This document shows, one piece after another, positions 28,001 to 39,090 of a stretch of DNA of 64,000 bases. Location of the stretch: positions 113,637,454 to 113,701,453 of the forward strand of contig OX457024.1 of the NCBI GenBank assembly GCA_949752745.1, in the 5' to 3' direction. Both the position numbers and the translations under genes were made by a program. Under the pieces are notes generated by a model. It made no database searches, was not told the DNA's origin, and was given only the letters and a program-made list of their open reading frames with translations. The number at the start of each line of letters is the position of its first letter. Positions within the stretch are counted from its first letter, which is position 1. Origin of the DNA: Protula sp. h YS-2021. Lineage: Eukaryota > Annelida > Polychaeta > Sabellida > Serpulidae.

Positions 28001-31000
28001 CAGGTATCACACGTCACAACGCCATCGCATTCTGGCTTGCCAAACCTGGCAGCACAATCCTTGCAGGTTTGCTGTGGGGATCATCTTTCAAACCCTGGTG
28101 CCCGCAGCGTTCTTTCCTCACCATGGCAGGCCGCTCATCCTTGTAACACACGAGGAAATAGCTATTATTTTTCTGTAGGTCTACTAGGCGGCGCCTACAC
28201 CACTCGGCTGGGGCCCCTAGTATAAATTCCGTGGTGCCCAAGAGTGGGGCCCCTACAGTGTTGTAGGCCCTTTCGCCCTAGAACGTGGGCCCCAAGCACC
28301 TGCACCTTCCAAGCGCGGGAAAGCGCCCACAACCAACTTCCTAATTTCTCTAGAGTAACCTGAGAGCCGCCGGCTCCGGCTGTAACAACGTAGGGAGGTA
28401 ACCTACCCACGCTAAGCTCAACAATCTTCTACTGAAATCCCTTCCCTGTAATCCTCAGCAGATCTGGGTATAGTTAGTAAAATTCAGAAGCTTCCATCAC
28501 CTAGACTGTTTGTTTGGGCATAAGGATGAAAAGTGACGTTAGTGGCGCCACCTGGGGGTTACTTACAGAGGAGAGCATCAAGCAGTTAAGGAAATTTCAA
28601 GAATAGGAGACCCTCACTTAGTTTGGGTCATCCAATTCTATGAGTTTACGGGCGAGAAAAGATATGGATGATACTTTTCAAGCGTCGGGTCGATCCAACG
28701 GCAGCTATAAGTCATTTGTATGAACAAAAATGTGTCTAGCTTTTACTATGGTTTATAAATTGTATTTTTTATTTATATCAATAAAGCCTCAGTGCTTGAG
28801 AATGGATGTCAGTTTATATGTGAGAAGTCCCAAAGACACATTACGTTACTCACTTCCGTCTCTCATTGAGGATTATACTCCCTCCTGGGCATTGCAAATA
28901 TTTTGTGCTATAAATATAATACTATTAGCTTGAATTAGTAACATTTTATGTACATATTTTTTATAATTACAGTAAAATGAAATTATTAAAATTATTTACA
29001 CTTGGGACAAAGTCTTGAGGAGTTACTCATTTGCCAGGCATTGCAAAAGCCGCTTTTTTCTTTTTTTTCGTGACATTATGTCCGTTTATATCATCAGTTG
29101 TTGGTTTTAAATCCACTCCTCTAAACAGCTATGGTCAAAAATTTAAAATCTGGCTCCTGTTTAATGACTTCATGATTCTCGCGAAAAAGGTGTTCAAATT
29201 TGATGTGATCACCACCCCCTTAAGTGGTAATGAAATTAATTATTTTTTAAAGAAACAGTTTCGTGACCTACGTATTGATCTAGTTTTTAATTTTTCGATT
29301 TCTGGACGCTTTTAACGACTGGTTTCATCTATGTGTACACGAAATTCTTTAGAATAAATATAGAAATAAAGGTAGAATTTTAGTAAGTCCTACCTTATCT
29401 TTTACACGTCCAGTAACTAATCTAAAACGTTTCACTACAAACAGCCTGCATCACGGTAAAGAAACATGACTGCAATTATACTGACCTCGAGTATCCCGCA
29501 GAGTTGTGCTACTTTCACGGTATAGCTACAGCTCTTAATACTCAATAACAAAATTTGTTATTGATTATTTAATGCATTGACTTCAGGTACCCTATGGGTC
29601 TATATTTGACCTATGACATCAAAAATGCATAGTTTTCAATTTTTCCAATTATGCATAGTTTGAATAAGGAAATTCATATTGGTGTACAGGACGTATGAGA
29701 AAATACATGGGAAATAAAACTATACTCTTCTTTTAATCGTCATATCACATAGTGCATGGCACCGTAAAGGGCCGTATAACAGTAAAGTTCGTTGAACGAG
29801 AACGCCAAATAGTTAAATTTACTTCATAACTAAAACGGAATTTTAATCAACACGATTAAATGAACCCAAAATTGCCTATCTTTGACACTTATTCCATTAT
29901 TCGTCTGTAATAAAAATGACGATGGTTATGTTATTTGACTGTAATGAAAGTGACGAAGGCTGGGTTTGCCAGTTGTGCCCTTATCCATTTGTAGGCTTAA
30001 TCATCATGTAGTTGGTTGTGTTTGCTCCTTTTGTGTTATCCGTCTGTTAGCTCTGATTCAATGATACAACTCCTCAAGTTTTTATTAGATCCCTTTCTTA
30101 CCTTGAAATGCCTTGAACTTCAGTATAAATCAATTAGGTTTACTTCATAGATTCATCGAAATAAAGTTGTAATTTATCAATCTAAATGAAAAATCAAAAA
30201 GTTTGTCACGTATTCCGTTACTTTTGGCCAGGTCCACATGGTATAGCCTATGTGGTATATACACATGGAGCGGCCTATATCGGCCGTCCGTCCGTAAGCA
30301 ATAAAACTAAGTGGAAATATGATCCACTTTTGGATTAGGGGTAGCCATTTTCAAGTCAATATGACGAATTTAAAAAGCAGTTTACAGGGAGACAATCAAG
30401 GACATTTCAATGTTAATTTTCATCCAACTGGCATGGTGATATAACGTTTTATCAATGGGGTTTAACAATGAGGTTCTGCATGAATAACAATATGACAATT
30501 GAAATCAATAAGAAAATTAATATGACAATGAATAATTTACCCATTAATTTTTATTAATATAATGCTGGAATTTTCCTTTCAGACAAACCACAAAGATGCA
30601 GTCTTAAGCTCCTGGTGTTTATAGGAATAATAATAATGATTATACAGTTCATGGTGTATGGTGGGATGGAAATATTTCATGCTATGACCACAGGTGTGTC
30701 TCTGTAATCTTGAATAATTTATTCTAACTCGCGCTTGGTTTATACAACACTTCCTTTAAACCTCTCTTAGTTCAAAAGAATTTAATCTATTTCCTCAGTA
30801 TTATCCTTTTTATAAATTTGTCATCCTGCAGTGCGTCTAATTTTACATTTTACAGCAAAAGCGTCATGCAATGAAAATGTAGCTACGAAAGTGAAGTCTA
30901 TCCAGTTCCAAGTTATTCAGTCTTTGTGGCTGCAACTGGAAAACAAAAGTATAATGGATCAACCTCTTTGGAGTAAGAGTGCATTTAGATCCAGAACAAA

Positions 31001-32094
31001 TTTAAAACTTCCCTTTATTTCTCAATGAAAACTTTTTTTTGAAAATAAGCAATGAAAAGTAATTATTAAGGATTTAAAATCTGTTGTCAAATATAGAATA
31101 AAATAAATTAATCTGTCAATGAAGCAGATATTAAAATATTTCAAAGTATTTTATTTTAACATACGTAATAACATTTTGATCAGCACAGTATATATTTTAG
31201 GTTTCTGCACCTCTGAGTCATGCTTCAAGAGGACAGCAGAGAAGATGACTTGGGAGAACGCTAGGTTGTACTACCAATCAACCGGGGGACGCCTGGCTGA
31301 AATCTACGACGACACTGTTAACAACCATGTATTACAAATGGCTAATGGTAATACGTTATGCAATATTTTCAATCTCATTACTATTTAATTAATTAAACGC
31401 TTTATAATTCTGTCCACTAACTTATCTTTTACCTTTTTTAAGTCTTTTAATGTATTTTAACCATGTACAACAAAAACAGAAGTCAGATTTATGCGTTAAG
31501 GGTCTAATTCTTCATGTCTCTACAACTCAGGTCTTAAGGTTAGGCTTTTGACTTCAATTTAAATTTTCTTTCTCAACAATTCACTGTTACTGGGATTTTC
31601 AATGTAGGAAGCTTGCATTCCCATTTTTGTTTGCACTTTGGTGAATATTTCTACGGTGTGTATTCCGTTATTCAGTTATGGAGGAATAGTTGTTTTCGTG
31701 GTGATATAAAGAACTCATATTGATAGGATATGCACTCTAAGAGAACGCCCATTGGCATTACATTTAAACAATTTATCCTTTTCTAGCAACGTAAAGTTAT
31801 ACTTATAAGTTAATTGCAAATATTAAATGAGATTTTAAATTGTTTGTTATTAAAGCGACTCAACAGTCGTTGTGGATTGGAGGCACAGACCAAGAGAAGG
31901 AAGGAATCTGGAAATGGGCTGAAAGCGGGAATGTATTCAAATACGCTGCATGGGCAAGATATCGACCGAACAATTATGGCGGAGATGAGCATTGTCTGGA
32001 ATTTTCCATTGCTTTTGCTCTGAATTGGGATGGAACTTGGAATGACCTGACATGTAGTGAAGAAAAGATGTTTCTTTGCGAATACTTTTACTAA
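22050..32094 (+). CDS. type II membrane C-type lectin-like receptor, gene B (five exons)
   Basis: Exons 22050-22179, 30583-30693, 30856-30972, 31201-31347 and 31856-32094 sum to 744 bp (247 aa). All introns are phase 1 and GT-AG, with a layout identical to gene A. Exon 1 is nine codons shorter and keeps HYTTP (YxxP) and EEYIDV. The membrane exon and stalk are nearly identical to gene A. In the lectin domain the Cys of the LYC motif in exon 4 is Tyr (TGC to TAC, near 31,271). By family knowledge that Cys pairs with the last Cys of the domain, so the core disulfide is lost. Intron 1 carries a 6.4-kb DIRS-like retrotransposon in antisense orientation. The gene is open and spliceable on paper, but folding and expression are doubtful. 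Confidence 0.75.
22363..22520 (+). repeat. DIRS inverted terminal repeat, left
   Basis: Reads from GACGCTTGAAAAG to CACTAACGTCAC. Its reverse complement is found at 28,530-28,690 with few differences. Confidence 0.85.
22581..22708. repeat. DIRS internal complementary region
   Basis: Its first half is the reverse complement of the left outer end (22,291-22,366, with TAGCTGTTTAGC). Its second half is the reverse complement of the right outer end (28,675-28,729, with CGGCAGCTATAAG). It therefore looks like a stored copy of the joined element ends, as known for DIRS-1. Confidence 0.85.
23525..24540 (-). pseudogene. DIRS tyrosine recombinase with in-frame stop
   Basis: The open part (23,525-24,370) holds the catalytic domain: an Arg in the ASGKRRGEIYAL context (about 24,070), HPHEIRQVA (the H-x-x-R motif, about 23,655) and the nucleophile context FIKFYLQDF (about 23,560), as in DIRS-type tyrosine recombinases. 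The N-terminal SAM-like part (STKSVYKSQWRVFERWC) is in the same frame just upstream but is separated by a TAA stop at 24,413-24,415. The enzyme would integrate the circular DNA intermediate without target duplication. The stop makes this copy a pseudogene unless read through. Confidence 0.8.
24532..26120 (-). pseudogene. DIRS reverse transcriptase / RNase H, frameshifted
   Basis: Recognisable pieces sit in different frames. The RT palm motif YLDDWLIAG is at about 25,860-25,886 in one frame. The following LGLVVNLEKSEIEP...FLGDQFD segment is in another (25,608-25,800). The RNase H motifs TDASHSWWG, NVLEMLAVKQAL and LIDNSTTVSYI occupy 25,220-25,430. The DIRS-typical segment after RNase H, with DLFATRF and RFVSPCPDPEAED, is at about 24,950-25,131. 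At least two frameshifts separate these parts, so no complete polymerase can be made. A 195-bp tandem duplication lies at the 3' end of this region. Confidence 0.78.
24604..24993. repeat. 195-bp perfect-looking tandem duplication inside DIRS
   Basis: Copy 1 (24,604-24,798) and copy 2 (24,799-24,993) appear identical by eye. Because 195 is divisible by three, the duplication adds 65 in-frame codons to the region between RNase H and recombinase (PQEVLYAFLP...GVGDVHQ twice) without shifting the frame. Confidence 0.85.
26167..27673 (-). pseudogene. DIRS gag-like region, frameshifted
   Basis: The upstream part (26,828-27,673) is a low-complexity Pro/Ser/Thr/Gly-rich protein with a Gln-rich helix (ERALQEQALLFQQQLEAV) and a basic Ser/Arg-rich tail (RERKREDNHSPKKLRRQ). 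The downstream part (26,167-26,628) has LALDTAAGIRDAIKLKEAEF and is in another frame. The position at the 5' end, ahead of RT, and the composition fit a DIRS gag. I cannot identify a specific domain. The frame break between the two parts marks decay. Confidence 0.55.
28530..28690 (-). repeat. DIRS inverted terminal repeat, right
   Basis: Reverse complement of 22,363-22,520. The outer boundary of the element lies at about 28,729, after TGAACAAAAA. Confidence 0.85.
28730..30582. other. intron 1 of lectin gene B, downstream part
   Basis: Matches 11,620-13,227 of gene A intron 1, including AATAAAGCCTCAGTGCTTG near 28,780 and CGGCCGTCCGTCCGTAAGC near 30,280. It shows what the site looked like before the DIRS insertion. 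No exon seen. Confidence 0.6.
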
Positions 32095-33215
32095 TAATCT
32101 AACAAAACTACTGTTTACAGTGACATTTCTGAATGAAATCAATCGAAGCAAATACAATAATACAAGTATCCCAGCAGGTATTTGGACACCGACACAATGT
32201 CTTATTAATTACTCAGACATTTTTCAGTTCTTTCATTGCGGCATTGCAAACTTATCTCGCAACATTCGAACAGCTAAAATATGTCCTCATTTGGCGTATG
32301 ATAGGCGTTTGATTTCTTGACCAAGATGTTGTTGTGTTGTTAAAGTAAACTGCAAAATTTAATTTATAAATGAAATTGCTTTCTATTCCAACAATGTAGT
32401 TTAGTGTATGATTTAAGTGAGGGTCACACCCTAAATCATGCAATAATTCAACATACAGACCTAAAATCAAAATAACATAATGAAATGAGAGTCTGAAAAA
32501 TGTTTCAATATTGTCGCTCTGTTTTCTACTCAAGTACTCCATTTCGTTTCGGTTTGTTCTGTTAGATTGAATTCCTGATGTTTATTAGATTTACTGTTCA
32601 TACATGCAAGATCTACCTTCACTGAACTCCATGTGATGTCCAACAGGCTGTATTTAAAACGTCTGAAAAATATACTTCTTAAATATTCTGCGTACATTTA
32701 TTTGATGCATAGCATGTGGACGTTCTATGGATGTAATGATGGAACTGAAAATGTCTGAGACTTTGATCTTGATCGTGGTTTATTAATCATATGTGCACAT
32801 ACATTACAACTAATGCTAACAGTAGTGAAAATCCCCGAACGTTAAATGTAAGAAGCTCTAAAACTCACTACCAAAAAGAAACTGCAACAAAAGGTAACGT
32901 TATGCCAAAGAAACGCTGACAATTAATGCTTTGATGAACATAATACTCCAACTAAGACATGGTTATTGTAATAAACGGAAACGTTAACGCTAGACGCACA
33001 GAGGCAATGAACGGTTAACTCGCGGATGCTTATAATATTAGCATAATCAATGCTTACTGCAATGGATGGCTGGCTACAATAACGTTAAGAAACGCTGACG
33101 CTTGATACTACTCCATAATACTATTGCTTCAATTGTTATAAGCATATATGCTTATAAAGTTGACCATGGGTGATTAGTCACAAAGATTCCAAATTCCACT
33201 TTAACATACTAAGTT
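32095..33215. other. 3' region of lectin gene B
   Basis: Nearly the same as 14,835-15,952. The open frame seen in that copy is interrupted here by TGA near 32,757, so I do not annotate a gene. Confidence 0.5.
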
Positions 33216-33443
33216 TCAAAATCTCCATTGAAATGCGACCCCAACATTTCCTGGATGACCGTAGAATACGGACCCTGCTGGTCTATTTCCCTTCCGATCC
33301 ATATAACTGAAGTGTGCTTCGAGTTTATCATTTACACAGAGGTATGGGGCTTTTCTGTCTTCTTCAAATGGACAACAGTAACAGGTTGACAGAAGAAAGA
33401 GAAGAGCTGCTAGAATGATTTTGATGGTCGTTGTGCTCGCCAT
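33216..33443 (-). CDS. small secreted Cys-containing protein, copy B
   Basis: 75 codons from ATG (33,443) to TGA, the paralogue of 15,953-16,183. The signal peptide differs (MASTTTIKIILAALLFLLST). The mature region is almost unchanged: CPFEEDRKAPYLC is identical, DQE has become DRK, and one codon is lost in the PAG-FYGHPG segment. Purifying selection on the mature part with a relaxed leader is typical of small secreted proteins, but I recognise no family and cannot assign a role. The gene is convergent with lectin gene B. Confidence 0.6.
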   Translation of the reverse strand: MASTTTIKIILAALLFLLSTCYCCPFEEDRKAPYLCVNDKLEAHFSYMDRKGNRPAGSVFYGHPGNVGVAFQWRF

Positions 33444-34029
33444 GCTGAAATGAACAATACAATATTATCTACTATGCTCTGCATTATCTCTACATTATCT
33501 CTTTTACAGTTTTCAAAAATGTGAATAATGGTTAAAATTCAGTTACCCCGTGCAACCAACTAAAACCTATTAACGACAAAGTGCATCATTGAAAGCTTCA
33601 GTTTTGTGTATCAGTAATTTAATTTGGTAACTTTTACTAATTCAGTATCTAGTTTGTGCTTGTTACAATATTTAGAAAAATGAAATAAAATAGAAAATGC
33701 TTCCATATTACTGAATCTATCAAATATATGAAAGTAACACATATATGAGTGTTAAAAAGCTACAATCAATATGTTCGAAACCATAAACATATTTCATAAA
33801 AAATATGTATTTCTTTTGTTGATTATCGAGATACATCCATACTGAAAATATTCAACAAATGCTTATTTTGACAAAGCACTGTATTGAAGACATAAATCTC
33901 ATTTAGATGTCAAAGCAGTCCAGACATACTAGCAGCATTTGAAAACTGGTAGTGCGCCGGTCTCCGGACCTCAAAAACTCAGGAGCCCGACGGGAAATCC
34001 TGGAACCCCTTCGCTTTTAAGACAAGCCA
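33444..34029. other. flank of small secreted gene, copy B
   Basis: Copy of 16,184-16,779. No exon recognised. Confidence 0.4.
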
Positions 34030-34870
34030 ACATTAAAAATTTGTTGGATGTCAATTTTTAAAATGCTTTTTCTTCCACAATTTTAATCAGATTTTCTTCA
34101 AATTTTGCAAAAATGTCTCTATGTAGACTTCTCCTGATTAGTTACTTCTTTGTGATCGGTCTGAAATTAGCTGAGGACATTTTTTAATTTATCGGCGTCA
34201 AATTTGATTGAATTCCGTTCTAATTACGTACGAATATTCTCTTGAGAAATCATTATTTTTTTGGGGCGATTTGCTTGGGCAGTTAATTTTTTTGGATTAC
34301 AAAATGCTTATTCTCCCACATTTTTGATTAGATTTTCTTCAAAATTTGCACAAATATCACAAAGAAAGCTTCTCTTGAAAAAGCGCTTGCTTCTAGGTGA
34401 TCCGCCAAAAATTGGCCAAATCGGGAGCATTTATAATTTTAGATTTTCAAAATGGTTTTCCTCCAACAATTTGGATATATCTCTTATTATCCGTCAAAAA
34501 TTGGCTAAATGGGTGCATTTTAATTTTTTCAAATGCTTTTTCTCCCACAATTTTGATTGGATTTTATTCAAATTTTGTGTAAATTTTCACTAGGCGGTCC
34601 TCTGTTTAAAACTTACTTTTCTGACTATTCGCCAAAATTTGGCTAAATAGGAGCTATTTGAAAATTTTAAGTAATTTTAATTTTCAAAACGTTTCATCTT
34701 CCACAGTTTAGGTTGGTTTCCCCTAAAATTATGTACGGATGTTTCCTGGTTGTTTCCTTTCGAACATTTACTTTTTTGTCGATTCTTAAAATATTGGTCA
34801 ATTGGTTGCATTTTAACTTTTTTGTTTTGTTTTTTGTTCTTTGTTTTTTTTTTGGAAAATGCGTTGTCTA
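34030..34870. repeat. degenerate satellite with internal hairpin, period about 150 bp (array 2)
   Basis: The same unit as 16,780-17,720 (TTTTCTCCCACAATTTTGAT, CCAAAATTTGGCTAAAT). It lacks one or two units relative to array 1, so copy number changed after the locus duplication. Confidence 0.75.
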
Positions 34871-36189
34871 CGTTGATTGGATTTATTCGATATTTTAGCA
34901 TATTACTCTTTATGTAATGTTTTCTTTGCAAAATAATTTTTGCGCACTTCCAAAAAATTTACCTCATGCCGCCGTTTGACTGTTTTGGGGATCTTGTATT
35001 TCTAGAAAATTTAACACCATGTTTAATGTTGCCTAAGTTTTTGCACCCTACATTCAGCACTTAGTGCGATTAATAAGTTCACAACATGAAAATGTAATCA
35101 ACAATCTTTAATAAGAACTTACCGTGTTGAATTTCTGAAACTTAAATAGAAATTGTGTATTTTATTTATATAATTTATGCATTTTTTATCCTGCCTTGTA
35201 TAGGTCCTCATAAGGTGTATACAGTTGTTTATATACGCTCGTACACAACGTACTGATAATTGATACACACACTTGTCCTTGTAATTGTATGTTTTTAGCA
35301 ACTGACAAACCACTTGGCTCTGAGCGGAATGCGATTAATTAGATCATAAGTAAGTGATATTGCATATGCTAAGAATTAGTGCATCATTTATATTGGATGT
35401 GGGAATTAGTTAAAATTACCCTTTTTGAGATGTGGAACAGCTTAACTTTTGATCCCTGTCGATGTTACAAATGCCTGATGCTGCTCCGAATTAACTGATG
35501 AAAATCACTCCTTACAACGTTATCTTTTCAAAAATTATTGTTGTATAAAAAGAAAAGACTGGACGGAACTTTGTGTCCCTTTTGGGTCCTCTACTGCTTG
35601 GTTCGATTTTTAAAAAAATATTACATACGTCCTTGCTTTTGGCGAATAAAAGTACTTGGAGCTTTGGTTATTTCATGGCTCTCCCTTGCGGCTATAGCTT
35701 CGAGATTACGAGTCGATCCGATTGATGTGTTGCGACCATATATCAACGCCTAATCAGCGTCTTTGTCACAGCGTTAAATAGACATTGGATAGGCAGGGTT
35801 ATTTAGATTTTCTTCCCTGCTTAATTACCGTTGATGCCGAAAACGCTTTTATACAACACCACAAGATTGACAATGTTTCGACTATTGTGTACAACCTCTT
35901 CGTAACGTCGAATAGACGTCAACACGTCAAAAGTATTAAACTTAGCAAAGCCATTAAAGAATTCCTCTTATGCCATATAAGCCAGGCCAGATTGTAGAAG
36001 ACCACAGACACAATATATGTGTTCAAAAACAAATCTCTGTTTCGAAATAGTTATCATTTTTTTTCAACGAGGTAATCGAAGTGCTTACAGTACAATCTGT
36101 TTAAACATCTGAACAAACTTGAACATGACCCAGGATGTCTAGCTCACCGAGAAACCACTTACATGATGTCTTTTAGGCCCAAAAGATCG
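34871..36189. other. duplicated locus flank
   Basis: Copy of 17,720-18,990, followed by a remnant of the 140-bp satellite (about 36,020-36,189). It includes an ACGTT-rich repeat near 35,720-35,960. No gene. Confidence 0.45.
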
Positions 36190-36295
36190 ATGTCTAACCA
36201 AAGTAGCCGTTATGCAATTCCAGGACGAATGAGCACGAATGAGCGTTGGAGGTGTGCGAAAGCCATTTACAATAGCTGTCACTGTACAAGCAGTT
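36190..36295 (+). pseudogene. broken copy of lectin exon 1 (copy IV)
   Basis: Starts ATG and encodes MSNQSSRYAIPGRMS, then an internal deletion shifts the frame before the region matching SVGGV. The splice donor, GGTAAC in the other copies, is AGTTAAC here, so the GT is lost at the expected place. No membrane or lectin exons follow within the window. It is a dead first exon. Confidence 0.75.
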
Positions 36296-39090
36296 AACGT
36301 ACGACATTACACCATTCCATTTTACAATTTGAGGCTGTTATTGATATTTATGAATAGAAAGTTTACACAATATATTTATTTTTCATGATTTACTCAATAA
36401 ATCAAAGGCATCTTAAGTTTTTGCTATGGTCTATAAATTGTAAATGTTTTAATCATATCAATAAAGCTTCAGTGCTTGCGAATGGACGTCAGTTTATATG
36501 TGAGAAGTCCCAAAGACTGTCGTTTCTCATCAAGGATTTTTCCTCCCTCGTGGGCATGGCACCTACTTTGTGCTATGAATATAATACTATTAGCTTGAAT
36601 TAGTGGCAAATTTTATGTACATGTTTAAGCAATAATAATTCGAGTGAAATGAAACTATTAAAATTATTTACACTTGGAACGAAGTTTTAAGCAGCTTCTC
36701 CTGGGTCAATAACGTTATTTGGTAAATTTTACTGTTTCAGTATCTATTGCGTGCTTGTTACAACATTTAGAAGAGATGAAATAAAATAGAAAATGCTTCC
36801 TTATTACAGAGCCCATAAAATATAAGAACATAACTCATATTTGAGTGCTAAAAAGTTATCACCATTATGTTTAACCACAAACATATTTAATTAAATATAT
36901 ATATTTTCTTTTGCTGATAATCTTGAGACCTCCATACAGGAAATAGTCATTCGTTAAAAATTCTTGTTTTTACGAATCAATGTATGGGAGAGCAAACATC
37001 TCATTTAACTTTCTAAGTAATCCAGACATAATAGAATTATTTCTACAAAATTTACTTAACACCTTACGGCCATGTAAAATGATACCCAAGCGCTTATACC
37101 CTATGTTTCGCCACTGGGACAGTCATTCTTGAAACAGGATTTTGTGTTTTATAAATAGCGAGGCCTACCTCTTTTCGTCCCTTTTGCCATGCGGCTTTCG
37201 ACGAGTGAACATCAACGAATTGCTGTGAGAAGTTAAATGTTTTCGAAAGATTGTGAGTATTTAAATATTTTTATGTGCGCTTGTTTGTGTAGCTCGAGAT
37301 TTTACGCCATGTTTGTGAGCTTAATGGGCGAAAATAGAAGATTTTGTGCTACAACATAATTTGACAGCAAATCTGGGTTCTCTGTGCTTGTGCGTGTGCT
37401 TATTTGTAATCGTGTGCTTACAAATATTTTGCGTGAAAGCATATAAGAATATTATAATTATTCTAATTATTCGACTTTGGCTATAGTAAATAGCTGCTTA
37501 ATAAATCTAGCCATTTAAGCTGAAGCTGTATCTCTGCTCCGCCAGTGTCATTTTTCTCGTGGTTCAAAACAGTTTATGCGATGTCGGTAGTACATATGCA
37601 CTTTGATATGCCACGGCACGTGTCACCATGTGTCGCCACGTGTTCGTTACACGTGTAATGTTCCAAGTATTATTATATTAGGTGGTGTTAATACAATACA
37701 GCTAACTATAGTTCTCTTTCTTGTTTTTCCTTTAAATTGACAGCATGTGCGTCCACAGTTGTACAGTGATGCTGTAAATAGGGGTTTCATGGCCTAACTT
37801 CGGTTAGTATTAAAGAATTATTCGGTTGATCGATTCTTCGATACTCAGGTTGACATGTTTAATAAATTTTCAACCTGACCAGTGTACGAAACTAGCAGTG
37901 ATGCTATTTGTTCTGCAATAAAATGTGTTTTAAGGACTGTCATTTGTGCTGTAAGAAAATATTTTAATAGGCATAAAATTAATATGCTTATTGGTGATTT
38001 TTGCATGTGGGAGATTATAACTAAATTCGGCTTGTAAAAGAGAATCTGCTGCATGTCTCATTCATTAATTAATTCATATTATATAATAAGATATCTTTTT
38101 TGTTATGTTTATACAGTTTTACCATTGACGAGTGAATAAAATGCGTAAAACATAAGCCATGATACTGCCTTCGCGTTCACACGTCCCTCCGTTCAGAGTC
38201 TGTCATACACTACATTCAGAAATTAGTGCAATTAACAATTTCACAACATAAAAATGTGATCACGCATTATTAACAACTTATCCTGTTGACTGAAATAGGA
38301 ATTACATATTGTGTCCAGCCTGACATAGGTACTTATAAGGTGTATACACTTGTTTATGTACGCTCGTTTATGACACATTTACACACATCGCACTGATAGT
38401 TGATACATATATTGAGCACACTTAACCTTTCAATTGTTGACAAAGTATTTTATTGACGATAAAAATGGTATTGTTATGTTGTTGGCAACTGACAAACGTC
38501 TTAGATCAGATTTAAGTGACATTCTATATGCTAAGAAGTAGTGCGACAATCATACCCGGTGTGGGAGTTAGTTGAGAGATGTGGCACAGCTTAACTTTCG
38601 GTGTTGAATCGTTTGACCCCTCTGAATGTTACACCTGATGTTGCACCGAATAAACTGGTGCAAAACACACTCCTTACAAGATTACCTTTTTCAAAAACAT
38701 TTTCACTCTTTATTTTGTGGATAAAAATAAGAGAAAGGATGGAACTATGGGCCTCTTTTGGGTCCTCTACTGCTCGGCTCGACTTTTTCCAAAATATTAC
38801 ATGCGTTTTTGTCTTTTGTCTTGAAAAGTGCTTGAAGCTTAGATTATTTCATGGCTCTTCCTTGTGGATATAACTTTGAGGTTACAACATCGATCCGACC
38901 GGATTGCAACAGTAAATCTTTTGCAATTTCGCTGAGCAGCGATATTTAGATTTTCTTCTACGCCTAATCAGCGTTGAATAGGTGGCCTTATCTAAAACGC
39001 TTTTATATAACACCACAAGACTGACATTGTTTGGACTTCTGTTTATAACCCATTCGTAACGTTGAATCGACTCTGTCCAACGCCAGCAGC
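36296..39090. other. partial third copy of the lectin-locus flank
   Basis: 36,300-36,690 matches intron 1 after exon 1. 36,700-37,040 matches 16,370-16,680. 38,210-39,080 matches 17,870-18,800. The membrane and lectin exons and the hairpin satellite are missing. 37,080-38,200 is unique in the window and contains a TATA-like promoter candidate, listed separately. Confidence 0.5.
37150..37258 (+). promoter_or_regulatory. candidate TATA promoter with pyrimidine-rich start
   Basis: TATAAATAG at 37,150-37,158 is followed about 20 bases later by a pyrimidine run (CCTCTTTTCGTCCCTTTT, about 37,168-37,186), then GCCATG, and a consensus splice donor (GTGAGT) at about 37,253. This resembles the start of a 5'TOP gene (ribosomal protein or snoRNA host). 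The ATG opens only 15 codons before a stop, so a non-coding host RNA, or a start in a later exon I cannot find, would be needed. Confidence 0.3.

Larger units (their letters stand above)
22290..28729 (-). mobile_element. DIRS-like tyrosine-recombinase retrotransposon, decayed
   Basis: About 6.4 kb and much more GC-rich than its surroundings. On the minus strand the order is gag-like, reverse transcriptase, RNase H and tyrosine recombinase, as in DIRS elements. The ends carry inverted repeats (22,363-22,520 and 28,530-28,690), and an internal complementary region at 22,581-22,708 combines the complements of both outer ends, diagnostic for DIRS replication through a circular intermediate. The ends were placed by comparing the host flanks with the uninterrupted paralogous sequence near 11,600 and 36,400. 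No target duplication is expected or seen. Frameshifts and a stop in the coding region mean it cannot be autonomous. It interrupts intron 1 of lectin gene B. Confidence 0.88.
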
